Of a DNA stretch of 64,000 bases, positions 1 to 6,715 are shown piece after piece. The notes under the pieces are model-generated. The model was not told the DNA's origin, made no database searches, and saw only the letters and a list, made by a program, of their open reading frames with translations. Every line of letters begins with the position of its first letter. Within the stretch, counting starts at the first letter, position 1. Source of the stretch: Candidatus Caldatribacterium sp. Its GTDB lineage: Bacteria > Atribacterota > Atribacteria > Atribacterales > Caldatribacteriaceae. Where the stretch lies: contig JANXBI010000022.1 in NCBI GenBank assembly GCA_025060675.1, positions 1-64,000 on the forward strand, in the 5' to 3' direction. Both the position numbers and the translations under genes were made by a program.

Positions 1-525
1 GTCTCACTACGAACGACGTTGATTGACACAGATGTACCAATCGCACCATAGTGGGATTGAAAGTTGATCTAGGGATCGAGAATGTTTTCCTCAAACCACG
101 TTCCAATCGCACCATAGTGGGATTGAAAGATCGTCGATCGACGATCGACGTTGATTGACAACGATGTTCCAATCGCACCATAGTGGGATTGAAAGTTCAC
201 AACGTAGATATTATTGAGCGGGTCAATTTCGGTTCCAATCGCACCATAGTGGGATTGAAAGGCGGTCGTCAGCTCGACAGTGGCAAAAAATGCAGTTCCA
301 ATCGCACCATAGTGGGATTGAAAGCCGAAGTACCTTTCTCTCACGTGACTCACCTCTTTTTGTTCCAATCGCACCATAGTGGGATTGAAAGTTCTGTAAG
401 TACCACAACAGTTCCAATTCCTCTTGTGGTTCCAATCGCACCATAGTGGGATTGAAAGCGTCTATGTTCCTCTTACCGTAAATGGCAATACGTTCGTTCC
501 AATCGCACCATAGTGGGATTGAAAG
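1..525 (+). CRISPR. CRISPR array, right-hand part (8 repeats)
   Basis: Eight 30-nt repeats begin at 34, 100, 166, 232, 295, 362, 429 and 496. They start GTTCCAATCGC and end GGGATTGAAAG. Seven are identical; the one at 34 has A for T at its third base. The seven complete spacers are 33-37 nt. Bases 1-33 have spacer length and precede the first repeat, so the array continues left of the window. The GATTGAAAG 3' end, typical of type I and III thermophile repeats, gives plus-strand transcription with the leader on the left. The right end supports this, because only 5 bp separate the last repeat from the uxaC stop. No cas gene is in the window, so the subtype is unknown. Confidence 0.98.
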
Positions 526-530
526 AAGGG

Positions 531-1979
531 CTAAGGCCTTCGCTCTGCAATTTGAAGTTTGAAAATCCGAACTGCATTGCGACACATCAAAGCCTCAACG
601 AGGCGTACGGCACCCTGACGAGAAACTTGACCTTCTGCAAGGAGTTTACCGACCACCCTGCATATCATCCGATCAAAAACCTCAAAACGGCTCCCCTCAG
701 AGAGTATTTTCCGACCATCGGCCACAGGCCCTGCTACAGATGTGAGCAGTGCGGAATTAGCTATCTCAAGCAACGCTTGTTCAATCATATGCGGTGCATC
801 ATTGAACCACCAGGGAAAACCAATGTAGACTCCAGGAAAAGCTCGTGCCAACGCCACAAGAACATGCAAGTACTCGGGATTCATGGTATAGAGAACGAGG
901 CGATGAGTGTTGTTGCATCCACTACAGAAACGCGATATAAGGGGCCGTAAATTCTCCACAACTTGAATGCTATCAAGGGTAACGTCTCCTCCGACGTTGG
1001 CCCCAAAGCGAGCAAAAAGGTATTCGTTGGCATCTCGAAAAACCCCAAAATGGATTTGGGTCACCATGTCTGCATCATGGTCCATCTCGAAGAAATGATG
1101 CATCATGTAAGAGATGAAATCCCGTACTTCTGGAGAACGGAGAGCAAAACGTTCTTTCTCCACGTACGCTCTCACAAAAATGTCTTCCGCTCGCGACTCG
1201 GAGACTTTAAGACCAAAAGGTTCCAGAAGCCCATGGTCACTTGCCCGAGCACCCATCTCTACAAAGTAAGCGTGGCGTTTCCTTAACGCCCTAACAAGCC
1301 CATGGAGTGTCGTATCCTCACCAGTTACCGAACAGATTTTCTCGACATTTTCTCGCCAATGTGGATCGGCGATGTTGACGTACGCATCAGGACGAAAAGT
1401 CGGGATGAAGACAATATCAGAAAAGGTTTCTCGAGCCTTTTTGTGGTCTTCAAGGGAATCAAGCGGGTCGTCAGTTGTCGCAAAGAGTCGGCCACCCATC
1501 TTTCTGAGGAGTTCCTGAGGACGCATAGTCTCCTGAGCGAGAGCTTCTTCAGTGATTTCCCATATCATTTTCCCCGTATCTGGACCAAGAAGTTCGAAAA
1601 TCCCAAAGACTCTCTGAAGATCAAGGTGCATCCACTGGTAGACATGATTTCCCTCAAGATACGGGAAGACCTCGCTTAAGACCATCCACTTCTCGAAATC
1701 AGAAAAGGATGAGCCATACGCCAAATCGAAAGAAAAGGGCGGAAACTTGGCAGCAAGCTGTACAAGGTAGTGGTCCCGATTCCCATATCGTTCGTCCACC
1801 ACTTCAGCTTTCCAGATGTTGAGGAGAGAGTCATTCTCACAGATTTGTCTAAGACTCAGGTGTGTATGGACATCAACAATACCACAGGATTTCCGGAAAG
1901 GCAGGGCTACATCGTGGTACAACCATACCGCTTCCTTAGTGGTGAGAAGCCAGTTTGGGCCAAGAAACTCCCCACGCAT
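531..1979 (-). CDS. uxaC: glucuronate (uronate) isomerase
   Basis: Amidohydrolase-superfamily isomerase converting D-glucuronate to D-fructuronate (or galacturonate to tagaturonate), the entry step of hexuronate breakdown in the cytoplasm. The predicted protein is 482 aa, slightly above the usual 460-475. The metal-binding VDVHTH motif lies near residue 35 and the GFPWWFND segment near the C-terminus is typical of the family. The ATG at 1979 (MRGEFLGPN) is chosen over one 33 bases upstream because AAGGGGGT sits 6 bases before it. It is divergent from the GNAT-like gene at 2047. Its stop codon lies 5 bp from the last CRISPR repeat, with no room for a terminator. No other hexuronate gene is visible. 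Confidence 0.93.
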   Translation of the reverse strand: MRGEFLGPNWLLTTKEAVWLYHDVALPFRKSCGIVDVHTHLSLRQICENDSLLNIWKAEVVDERYGNRDHYLVQLAAKFPPFSFDLAYGSSFSDFEKWMVLSEVFPYLEGNHVYQWMHLDLQRVFGIFELLGPDTGKMIWEITEEALAQETMRPQELLRKMGGRLFATTDDPLDSLEDHKKARETFSDIVFIPTFRPDAYVNIADPHWRENVEKICSVTGEDTTLHGLVRALRKRHAYFVEMGARASDHGLLEPFGLKVSESRAEDIFVRAYVEKERFALRSPEVRDFISYMMHHFFEMDHDADMVTQIHFGVFRDANEYLFARFGANVGGDVTLDSIQVVENLRPLISRFCSGCNNTHRLVLYTMNPEYLHVLVALARAFPGVYIGFPWWFNDAPHMIEQALLEIANSALLTSVAGPVADGRKILSEGSRFEVFDRMICRVVGKLLAEGQVSRQGAVRLVEALMCRNAVRIFKLQIAERRP

Positions 1980-2046
1980 ACAGTTACCCCCTTGTATGTC
2001 CCCCTGAGACAAGATACACTACAGGCAAAAATATACCAAGGACACC

Positions 2047-3168
2047 ATGGATATTCGGGAAGTAAAAACCAGTAAGGACCGGGAAGATTTTCTCCGCTTC
2101 CCCTTTACCCTGTACCGGTATGATCCCCTTTGGGCTCCCCTCCTTATGCGGGACATACGACACATCCTCTGGGGGAAGGAAAGCTTCCTTTTACAGAATG
2201 GTCCTCACACCTTCTTCCTCGCTTGTGTGGGAAAAGAGGTCATGGGGCGAATAGCCGTTGGTGTGGACGCAAGACGCAACAAGCTCCGAGACAAAAGGGA
2301 AGGCTATATAACCCTCTTTGAGTGTGTCGAGGACGAGGAGGTCGCACAAGCTCTGTTCACAAAAGCAGAGGAATGGCTCAAAGTGCAGGGTATGGAATCT
2401 GTCATAGGCCCGGTTTCCCCAACCAATGGGGATGACTTCCGAGGGCTCCTTGTGGAAAACTTCACCGATCCCCCTTTTATCCTCACCTCTTACAACCCTC
2501 CGTACTATGAGCGACTTTCCCTCAACGCAGGTTTTAAGAGGCATCACACCTTTCTTGCCTTTCGATACGACCTTACCAAGATGTCTTTTGCCGAATCCCT
2601 TGAGGCAATAGAGTATGCAAAAGAGAAGTACAATTTCAGTGTTCGACCCATGGATTATAACCTCAAGAGGGAAGAACTCGAGGCCATCCAGCGTATTCTC
2701 GAAAGTGCCCTCCTCTCCTTAGAGTACGACTACCTGACACCCCCCACTCTCGATGAGATTCTCAAGGCAGCAAGGACTCTGCGGAAGTTTGTCCCACCGG
2801 GATTTGCCCAGATTGCCTGGGGAAAAGAAGGGCCAATTGGTTTTGCCGCAGCCATGCCAGACTACAACGAAATCCTCAAAAGGATGCGGGGGAGGGTCTT
2901 CCCTATAGGATGGATAGAGCTCTTACGACGTCGGAAGCACATCACAAGAGGGCGAGCGTTTCTCCTCTTTGTCATCCCTGCTTACCAGGGAAAAGGGGTT
3001 CCAAGAGCACTGCTTCTTGAGCTTTTCAGGGAGGGGCAAAAACGTGGATACACGCTCGCAGAAGGGTCTCTCATTAACGCCGCCAACCTGAAGATGCGCC
3101 GAGAGGCCGAAGCCCTTGGGGGCATTCCATACAAGAAGTTTGCCCTCTTCTCAAAGGCAATACGGTAA
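2047..3168 (+). CDS. GNAT-superfamily acetyltransferase-like protein (YghO-like)
   Basis: Cytosolic protein of 373 aa whose C-terminal 100 residues look like a GNAT acyl-CoA-binding fold (FLLFVIPAYQGKGVPRALL, then a helix and a strand). The N-terminal half, including PVSPTNGDDFRGLL and SYNPPYYERL, resembles the YghO/COG3153-like family, whose substrate is unknown. A weak Shine-Dalgarno (AAGGA) precedes the ATG. The SDR gene begins 19 bp downstream, so the two are probably co-transcribed. The fold assignment is reasonably safe; the acceptor substrate is not known. Confidence 0.75.
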   Translation: MDIREVKTSKDREDFLRFPFTLYRYDPLWAPLLMRDIRHILWGKESFLLQNGPHTFFLACVGKEVMGRIAVGVDARRNKLRDKREGYITLFECVEDEEVAQALFTKAEEWLKVQGMESVIGPVSPTNGDDFRGLLVENFTDPPFILTSYNPPYYERLSLNAGFKRHHTFLAFRYDLTKMSFAESLEAIEYAKEKYNFSVRPMDYNLKREELEAIQRILESALLSLEYDYLTPPTLDEILKAARTLRKFVPPGFAQIAWGKEGPIGFAAAMPDYNEILKRMRGRVFPIGWIELLRRRKHITRGRAFLLFVIPAYQGKGVPRALLLELFREGQKRGYTLAEGSLINAANLKMRREAEALGGIPYKKFALFSKAIR

Positions 3169-3187
3169 ACACCTCGGGGGTGAGAGA

Positions 3188-3964
3188 TTGCCAGCGATAG
3201 TACCCAAAACTTGGGCTTTTGTCACCGGTGCCTCATCGGGTATTGGCGAACATTTTGCCTACGAACTGGGGAAAAGAGGCGTAAATCTCCTCCTTCTTGG
3301 ACGGGATGACACTGCCCTCCGTCGGGTTGCCTCGGCAGTTGAAAGAACGCACGGTGTCAAGGTAGTACCCCTTCGGTGCGATCTCACTAAAGAATTGGAT
3401 GCTGCGGTGAGAGCACTCCACGAATACGAGGTGGAACTCCTCGTCAACAACGCTGGTGCAGGAATACATGGAGAGTTTTTGACGTCTTCCCCTTCGCGGT
3501 ACCGGGAAATCATTGAACTCAACGTCGTTGCCTTGACTGAGCTGACATTTCACGCAGGGAAACAGATGGCAGAACGGAAAAGGGGTGGCGTCATTAATGT
3601 TGGTTCTCTCGCCGGATTTTTCCCGATTGCCCATTTCGCTGTATACGCCGCAACGAAAGCCTACGTCTACTCCCTCTCTCTCGCTCTCTGGGCCGAGTGG
3701 AGGCGTCACAATGTCCACGTGCTCTGCGTCGTCCCTGGTCCTACAGAGAGCAAGTTCTTTGAACGTGCTCGAGGAGGCGCAAAACGCCAAAAAAGGGGTT
3801 TCTTTGTGATGCAACCAGAGAACGTAGCACGGGGTTCACTTCGCGCTTACGAGCGAGGGAAGGTCATCTACGTCCCAGGATGGTACAACTGGATGCTCCT
3901 CCCTGTTCGTCGCCTTTTCCCAGATTGGATGATTGCCCAATTCACCGAAAAATACCCCTTTTAA
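3188..3964 (+). CDS. short-chain dehydrogenase/reductase (SDR)
   Basis: NAD(P)-dependent oxidoreductase of 258 aa with a classical SDR layout: cofactor motif TGASSGIG near residue 12, NNAG near residue 87, catalytic Ser in VGSLAG and the YxxxK pair in YAATK. The C-terminal half (PGPTESKFFERA, then MQPENVA) resembles the DltE/YqjQ-like subgroup that acts on lipid or ketone substrates. The TTG at 3188 is chosen because GGGGGTGAGA lies just upstream; an in-frame ATG at 3116 would overlap the GNAT gene by 53 bases. The substrate cannot be read from sequence. Confidence 0.88.
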   Translation: MPAIVPKTWAFVTGASSGIGEHFAYELGKRGVNLLLLGRDDTALRRVASAVERTHGVKVVPLRCDLTKELDAAVRALHEYEVELLVNNAGAGIHGEFLTSSPSRYREIIELNVVALTELTFHAGKQMAERKRGGVINVGSLAGFFPIAHFAVYAATKAYVYSLSLALWAEWRRHNVHVLCVVPGPTESKFFERARGGAKRQKRGFFVMQPENVARGSLRAYERGKVIYVPGWYNWMLLPVRRLFPDWMIAQFTEKYPF

Positions 3965-4018
3965 CGGAAAAGTGAACCCCAGAGGGTGGGCACTCTAACC
4001 GCGTGTTTTTCCAATGCG

Positions 4019-4192
4019 TCAGAACAAAAGCCCTACCATCCCTGTTGGTGATGCCCCTGGTGACGCTTCGGGAGACGCTGCTGGTGAGGTTTCAGGCACT
4101 GAGGCAACAGGCTGACATCCAGTGCTCAAGAGCACAGAAACAGCAAGGAGGAAAAGAGCAACACAAAGAGCTTGAAGAGCCTTCCTCCACAT
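4019..4192 (-). CDS. small predicted lipoprotein
   Basis: A 57-aa protein with a lipoprotein signal peptide: MWRKALQ, then a hydrophobic core and a lipobox-type LSTGC, the Cys at about residue 25. The remaining 32 residues are a low-complexity Ser/Pro/Ala/Glu tail (SPAASPEASPGASP). The ATG at 4192 follows an AAAGGAGGGG ribosome-binding site, and a near-consensus promoter lies 24-52 bases further upstream. A short gene with both signals is likely real. It has no recognisable domain. Similar S/P/A linkers occur in the amidase and GerMN proteins near 57-58 kb. It may be a surface anchor or a secreted tether, but the function is unknown. Confidence 0.72.
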   Translation of the reverse strand: MWRKALQALCVALFLLAVSVLLSTGCQPVASVPETSPAASPEASPGASPTGMVGLLF

Positions 4193-4215
4193 CTTCTCCC
4201 CTCCTTTCAAGGAAC

Positions 4216-4244
4216 ATTATAGGAGAAAAAGCGGGAGAAGGCAA
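4216..4244 (-). promoter_or_regulatory. sigma-70-type promoter of the small lipoprotein gene
   Basis: On the minus strand, TTGCCT (4244-4239), a 17-bp spacer and TATAAT (4221-4216) precede the lipoprotein ribosome-binding site. The spacing is ideal and the -10 is perfect, so this is a strong housekeeping-type promoter. Confidence 0.8.
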
Positions 4245-4281
4245 ATACCATTGAGGGCAGAGAGGGCTCAGAAAAAAGAAC

Positions 4282-4356
4282 TGGAGCGGAAAACGGGATT
4301 TGAACCCGCGACCCTCGGCTTGGGAAGCCGATGCTCTACCCCTGAGCTATTTCCGC
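4282..4356 (-). tRNA. tRNA-Gly (CCC)
   Basis: A 75-nt cloverleaf with encoded CCA. The acceptor GCGGAAA pairs with TTTCCGC, the T-loop is TTCAAAT, and the anticodon arm TCGGC/GCCGA encloses TTCCCAA, giving anticodon CCC. A second glycine isoacceptor (GCC) lies at 29718-29792. The gene stands alone, just upstream of the lipoprotein promoter. Confidence 0.97.
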
Positions 4357-4413
4357 TCCTCGCTTAATAATATACTCAGAGCGGCAACTTTTTTCAAGTA
4401 CCCCAGAACGGCC

Positions 4414-4443
4414 TGGCACTATTTTTCCTTCCCAGCGTATAAT
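4414..4443 (+). promoter_or_regulatory. promoter of the ATP synthase operon (possible leaderless start)
   Basis: A perfect TATAAT at 4438-4443 lies only 6 bp before the ATG at 4450. The best -35 candidate, TGGCAC at 4414-4419, matches poorly with an 18-bp spacer. Normal spacing puts the transcription start at or within a base of the initiation codon, and there is no Shine-Dalgarno sequence before that ATG. Confidence 0.6.
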
Positions 4444-4449
4444 ACTCCC

Positions 4450-4713
4450 ATGAAAAGAAAATTCGATGAGGGAAACGTATGGAAAATTCTCGGAGAGGTA
4501 TGGGACCTTGCATGGGTTACGATAGCACCCATACTCTTTGGGGTCTTCTTGGGACAGTACCTCGACAGGAAATACCCCTTGGGTTTCTCCTGGACTCTGT
4601 CTCTCCTCGCTCTGGGAGCCACTCTTGGTCTTTACAATCTCTACGAGACCTTGATGCGGGTAAGTCGGGAAGTGGAGCGAAAGAAGGGAGACAATGACCA
4701 CAACCATCCTTAG
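4450..4713 (+). CDS. atpZ: AtpZ/AtpI-family ATP synthase assembly membrane protein
   Basis: An 87-aa protein with two predicted membrane helices (about residues 20-40 and 47-67) joined by a loop containing GQYLDRKYP, the pattern of the AtpZ/AtpI-type proteins that precede F-ATPase genes. Family members are implicated in c-ring assembly or Mg2+/Ca2+ supply. It is the first gene of the atp operon. Its 3' end overlaps the next small membrane gene by 20 bases. The ATG at 4450 lacks a Shine-Dalgarno sequence and lies at the predicted transcription start. Confidence 0.78.
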   Translation: MKRKFDEGNVWKILGEVWDLAWVTIAPILFGVFLGQYLDRKYPLGFSWTLSLLALGATLGLYNLYETLMRVSREVERKKGDNDHNHP

Positions 4714-4984
4714 CTTTCTTTGGGGAATGGCATTGGCTTTCTTCCTCCTTGTCTTTATCCTCCGCGAGGTACAAACACTCCTAAAGAAGCGCTCTTACTC
4801 CCCGTGGCGGGGCATTCTCTTCCGGGAAAGCATCGCAGGCGCATGGCTTTACACCGTCTTTCGGTACGGACAGGTAAAGCTCAATATCTTCATGATCGCC
4901 TTCTTGGTGAGCTATTTTAGCCTAGTTGTGTTCTTTGCGCGCTGCTTTTTCAAGGAGGTGGGAAGCTGTGGAAGAGGTGCTTAA
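4694..4984 (+). CDS. small membrane protein at the AtpI position of the atp operon
   Basis: A 96-aa protein with an N-terminal hydrophobic helix (about residues 5-25), a basic loop, and a second hydrophobic stretch (about 63-84). A ribosome-binding site, AAGGGAGACA, precedes the ATG, which lies inside the end of atpZ. The 3' end overlaps atpB. Position suggests a divergent AtpI or an AtpR-like subunit that helps c-ring assembly, but the sequence lacks the usual four-helix AtpI layout. The role is inferred from location alone. Confidence 0.65.
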   Translation: MTTTILSFLWGMALAFFLLVFILREVQTLLKKRSYSPWRGILFRESIAGAWLYTVFRYGQVKLNIFMIAFLVSYFSLVVFFARCFFKEVGSCGRGA

Positions 4985-5633
4985 TCCTCATGTTCTCTTT
5001 GTTTTTCTTGGCCTCCCAGTGACTAAGACAGTGGTTTCTACTTGGGTTGTCATGGGGTTTCTTGTGCTTTTCTCGCTCCTCTTGACCCGGAGAATGCACC
5101 TTGTCCCAACACGCTTCCAGAACGTTCTTGAGCTTTTCGTTGAAGCAATCCTCAACCTTGTTGAGGATATGTCTCCAGGAAATGGAAGAAAGTTCTTACC
5201 CCTTGTAGGGACACTTGCCCTCTTCATCGGTACCTCAGACGTTACGGGTCTTGTCCCCGGGCTTAAGTCTCCAACTAGCGATTTCAACACCACCCTTGCC
5301 CTGGCACTTGTGGTGTTTTTTGCGGTTCCCTTTTACGGTATCAAAACGAAAGGGCTTAAAAATTACCTGAAAAGCTATCTTTCCCCCTCGCCAATCCTCG
5401 CCCCCTTCCACATCGTGAGCGAAATCACGCGGACGGTGTCTTTAGCCCTCCGCCTTTTTGGAAACATTGTGGGTGAAGAAATCATCATTGCCATTCTCTT
5501 CCTCCTCTCTCCCCTTTTTCTGCCTTTGCCAATGATGCTCTTTAGCATTTTCACAGGTATCATCCAGGCGTACATTTTCACAGTACTTACCGTAGTGTAC
5601 CTGAGTGCAGCAGTTGAATCCTCAGGGCATTAG
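4968..5633 (+). CDS. atpB: F0F1 ATP synthase subunit a
   Basis: Integral membrane stator subunit (221 aa) that forms the ion half-channels against the c-ring. The diagnostic helix containing SLALRLFGNIVG carries the essential arginine, and the final helices (IFTGIIQAYIFTVLTVVYLS) match the family. The GTG at 4968 is chosen because AAGGAGGTG lies 7 bases upstream; an in-frame GTG at 4926 has no such signal. Subunit a is on the short side of the usual 220-280 aa. Confidence 0.95.
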   Translation: MEEVLNPHVLFVFLGLPVTKTVVSTWVVMGFLVLFSLLLTRRMHLVPTRFQNVLELFVEAILNLVEDMSPGNGRKFLPLVGTLALFIGTSDVTGLVPGLKSPTSDFNTTLALALVVFFAVPFYGIKTKGLKNYLKSYLSPSPILAPFHIVSEITRTVSLALRLFGNIVGEEIIIAILFLLSPLFLPLPMMLFSIFTGIIQAYIFTVLTVVYLSAAVESSGH

Positions 5634-5671
5634 GAGTATAATGTGCCCTAATGCGAAGGAGGCTGAGGGTT

Positions 5672-5938
5672 ATGCAAGGAGAAATACTCTTCCTCTGCAT
5701 CACGGTTTTCACGGCGGGCTTTTCCATTGCCCTTGGGGTAATGTTCCCAGCCATAGGCCAAGGGAAAGCGTGTTCCCAGGCCCTTGAGAGCATTGCACGA
5801 CAACCAGAAGCAGCAGGTCCCATAAGCAGGACGCTTTTTGTCGGCCTGGCAATGCTTGAATCTCTGGCAATCTACGTTCTTGTCGTCTCCTTCATTCTCC
5901 TTTTTGCTAATCCCCTTCTCAAATACGTTTTTAAGTAG
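5672..5938 (+). CDS. atpE: F0F1 ATP synthase subunit c (Na+-type signature)
   Basis: An 88-aa hairpin proteolipid forming the rotor ring. The ion-carrying Glu is E63 in GLAMLESLAIY, the loop has ARQPEA, and helix 1 has Gln30 in PAIGQG. Gln30, Glu63 and Ser64 correspond to the residues coordinating Na+ in the Ilyobacter and Propionigenium enzymes. The helix-1 glycine motif is degraded (GVMFPAIGQG). The ATG at 5672 follows AAGGAGG; an ATG 21 bases upstream lacks this. The TAG stop overlaps the hairpin that covers the atpF ribosome-binding site. Confidence 0.95.
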   Translation: MQGEILFLCITVFTAGFSIALGVMFPAIGQGKACSQALESIARQPEAAGPISRTLFVGLAMLESLAIYVLVVSFILLFANPLLKYVFK

Positions 5939-5952
5939 GAGGGTCTCCCTCC
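5938..5952 (+). promoter_or_regulatory. hairpin sequestering the atpF ribosome-binding site
   Basis: GGAGGG (5938-5943), loop TCT, CCCTCC (5947-5952): a perfect 6-bp G/C-rich stem whose 5' arm is the atpF Shine-Dalgarno and whose 3' end touches the ATG at 5953. The atpE stop codon (5936-5938) overlaps the stem, so ribosomes finishing atpE would open it. This predicts translational coupling of b to c synthesis. Confidence 0.75.
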
Positions 5953-6468
5953 ATGCTTCGTGTTGACCGAAGCATTATTTTCCAGGTTATCAACTTTGCG
6001 GCCTTAGTCTTTCTCCTTTTCCGCTTCCTCTTCAAACCTGTGGTGAAGGCGCTGGATGCACGCTCAAACTACATTCGGGGGGAACTTGAACGCATCGAGG
6101 AAGAGAAACGCCTCCTTGAGGAAGAACGGAAAAAGCTTGAGGAAGAACTCAAAAACCTGAAAGCGAAGTATCTTGAAATGCTTGATCAGGCCAACAAGGA
6201 AGCTCAGAGAATCAAGGAGACTATCATCCAGGAGGCCTATCGGGAAGCTGAAAGGATTAAACGGGATTACGAGCGTCGAGCACAGCGGGAGATTGAACGG
6301 ATTTTCGCCAAACTCAGAGAAGACGTTGTTGATATCTCGGAAGAGGTTGTCAAAAAGATTTTAAAGGTTCACATAACCCCAGAAGTTCAGACGCAAATCA
6401 TAGAAGACATGCTTGAGGAAGCAGTGCGCCGGCTCGAAGCGGAGATGGAAATCGCCCATGAAGGATGA
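5953..6468 (+). CDS. atpF: F0F1 ATP synthase subunit b
   Basis: Peripheral-stalk subunit of 171 aa. It has one N-terminal membrane helix (about residues 9-30), then a long charged coiled coil (about 35-140) rich in Glu, Lys and Arg, then a C-terminal region that should contact delta. The length is normal, so it is not a b-delta fusion even though the delta gene that follows is short. Translation probably depends on atpE because the ribosome-binding site is in a hairpin. The end overlaps atpH by 11 bases. Confidence 0.95.
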   Translation: MLRVDRSIIFQVINFAALVFLLFRFLFKPVVKALDARSNYIRGELERIEEEKRLLEEERKKLEEELKNLKAKYLEMLDQANKEAQRIKETIIQEAYREAERIKRDYERRAQREIERIFAKLREDVVDISEEVVKKILKVHITPEVQTQIIEDMLEEAVRRLEAEMEIAHEG

Positions 6469-6715
6469 AGAACGGGTACGAGTTTTGACCCCCTTCCCCC
6501 TCACCAAAGAACACAAGGACATTATTTCCACAAAGCTTTCCCGAATCATCACAAAACCCTTCGTTATTGAAGAAGAAGTAGACCCTTCCCTCATTGGAGG
6601 GGTGGTTATCCTCTGGGGAGAGCTCCTCATCGACTGCAGTGTCAAGACGCAGCTTGAGCGAATTCGTGAACGAATCCTTGGGGAGGAAGAATTGTCCCAT
6701 GGTGGTCACGAGTGA
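6458..6715 (+). CDS. atpH: F0F1 ATP synthase subunit delta, C-terminal domain only
   Basis: Only 85 aa, against about 175-185 for a normal delta/OSCP subunit. The sequence matches just the C-terminal domain: LTPFPLTKEHKD at the start, then EVDPSLIGGVVILWGE and IDCSVKTQLERIRERIL. The N-terminal helical domain that binds the alpha subunits is absent. No other reading frame between atpF and this gene encodes it, since atpF occupies the space. The start at 6458 overlaps atpF and the end overlaps atpA by 17 bases. It appears intact and under selection rather than a remnant. Confidence 0.85.
   Translation: MKDEERVRVLTPFPLTKEHKDIISTKLSRIITKPFVIEEEVDPSLIGGVVILWGELLIDCSVKTQLERIRERILGEEELSHGGHE

Noticed and set aside
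411..418. Possible ninth repeat start (GTTCCAAT) inside the spacer at 392-428
   Set aside because: Only eight bases match and the rest of the repeat is absent, so it is a chance match within a spacer.
183..585. Open frames across the CRISPR repeats with repeated QSHYGAIGT-like peptides
   Set aside because: They are translations of the 30-nt repeat units and not genes.
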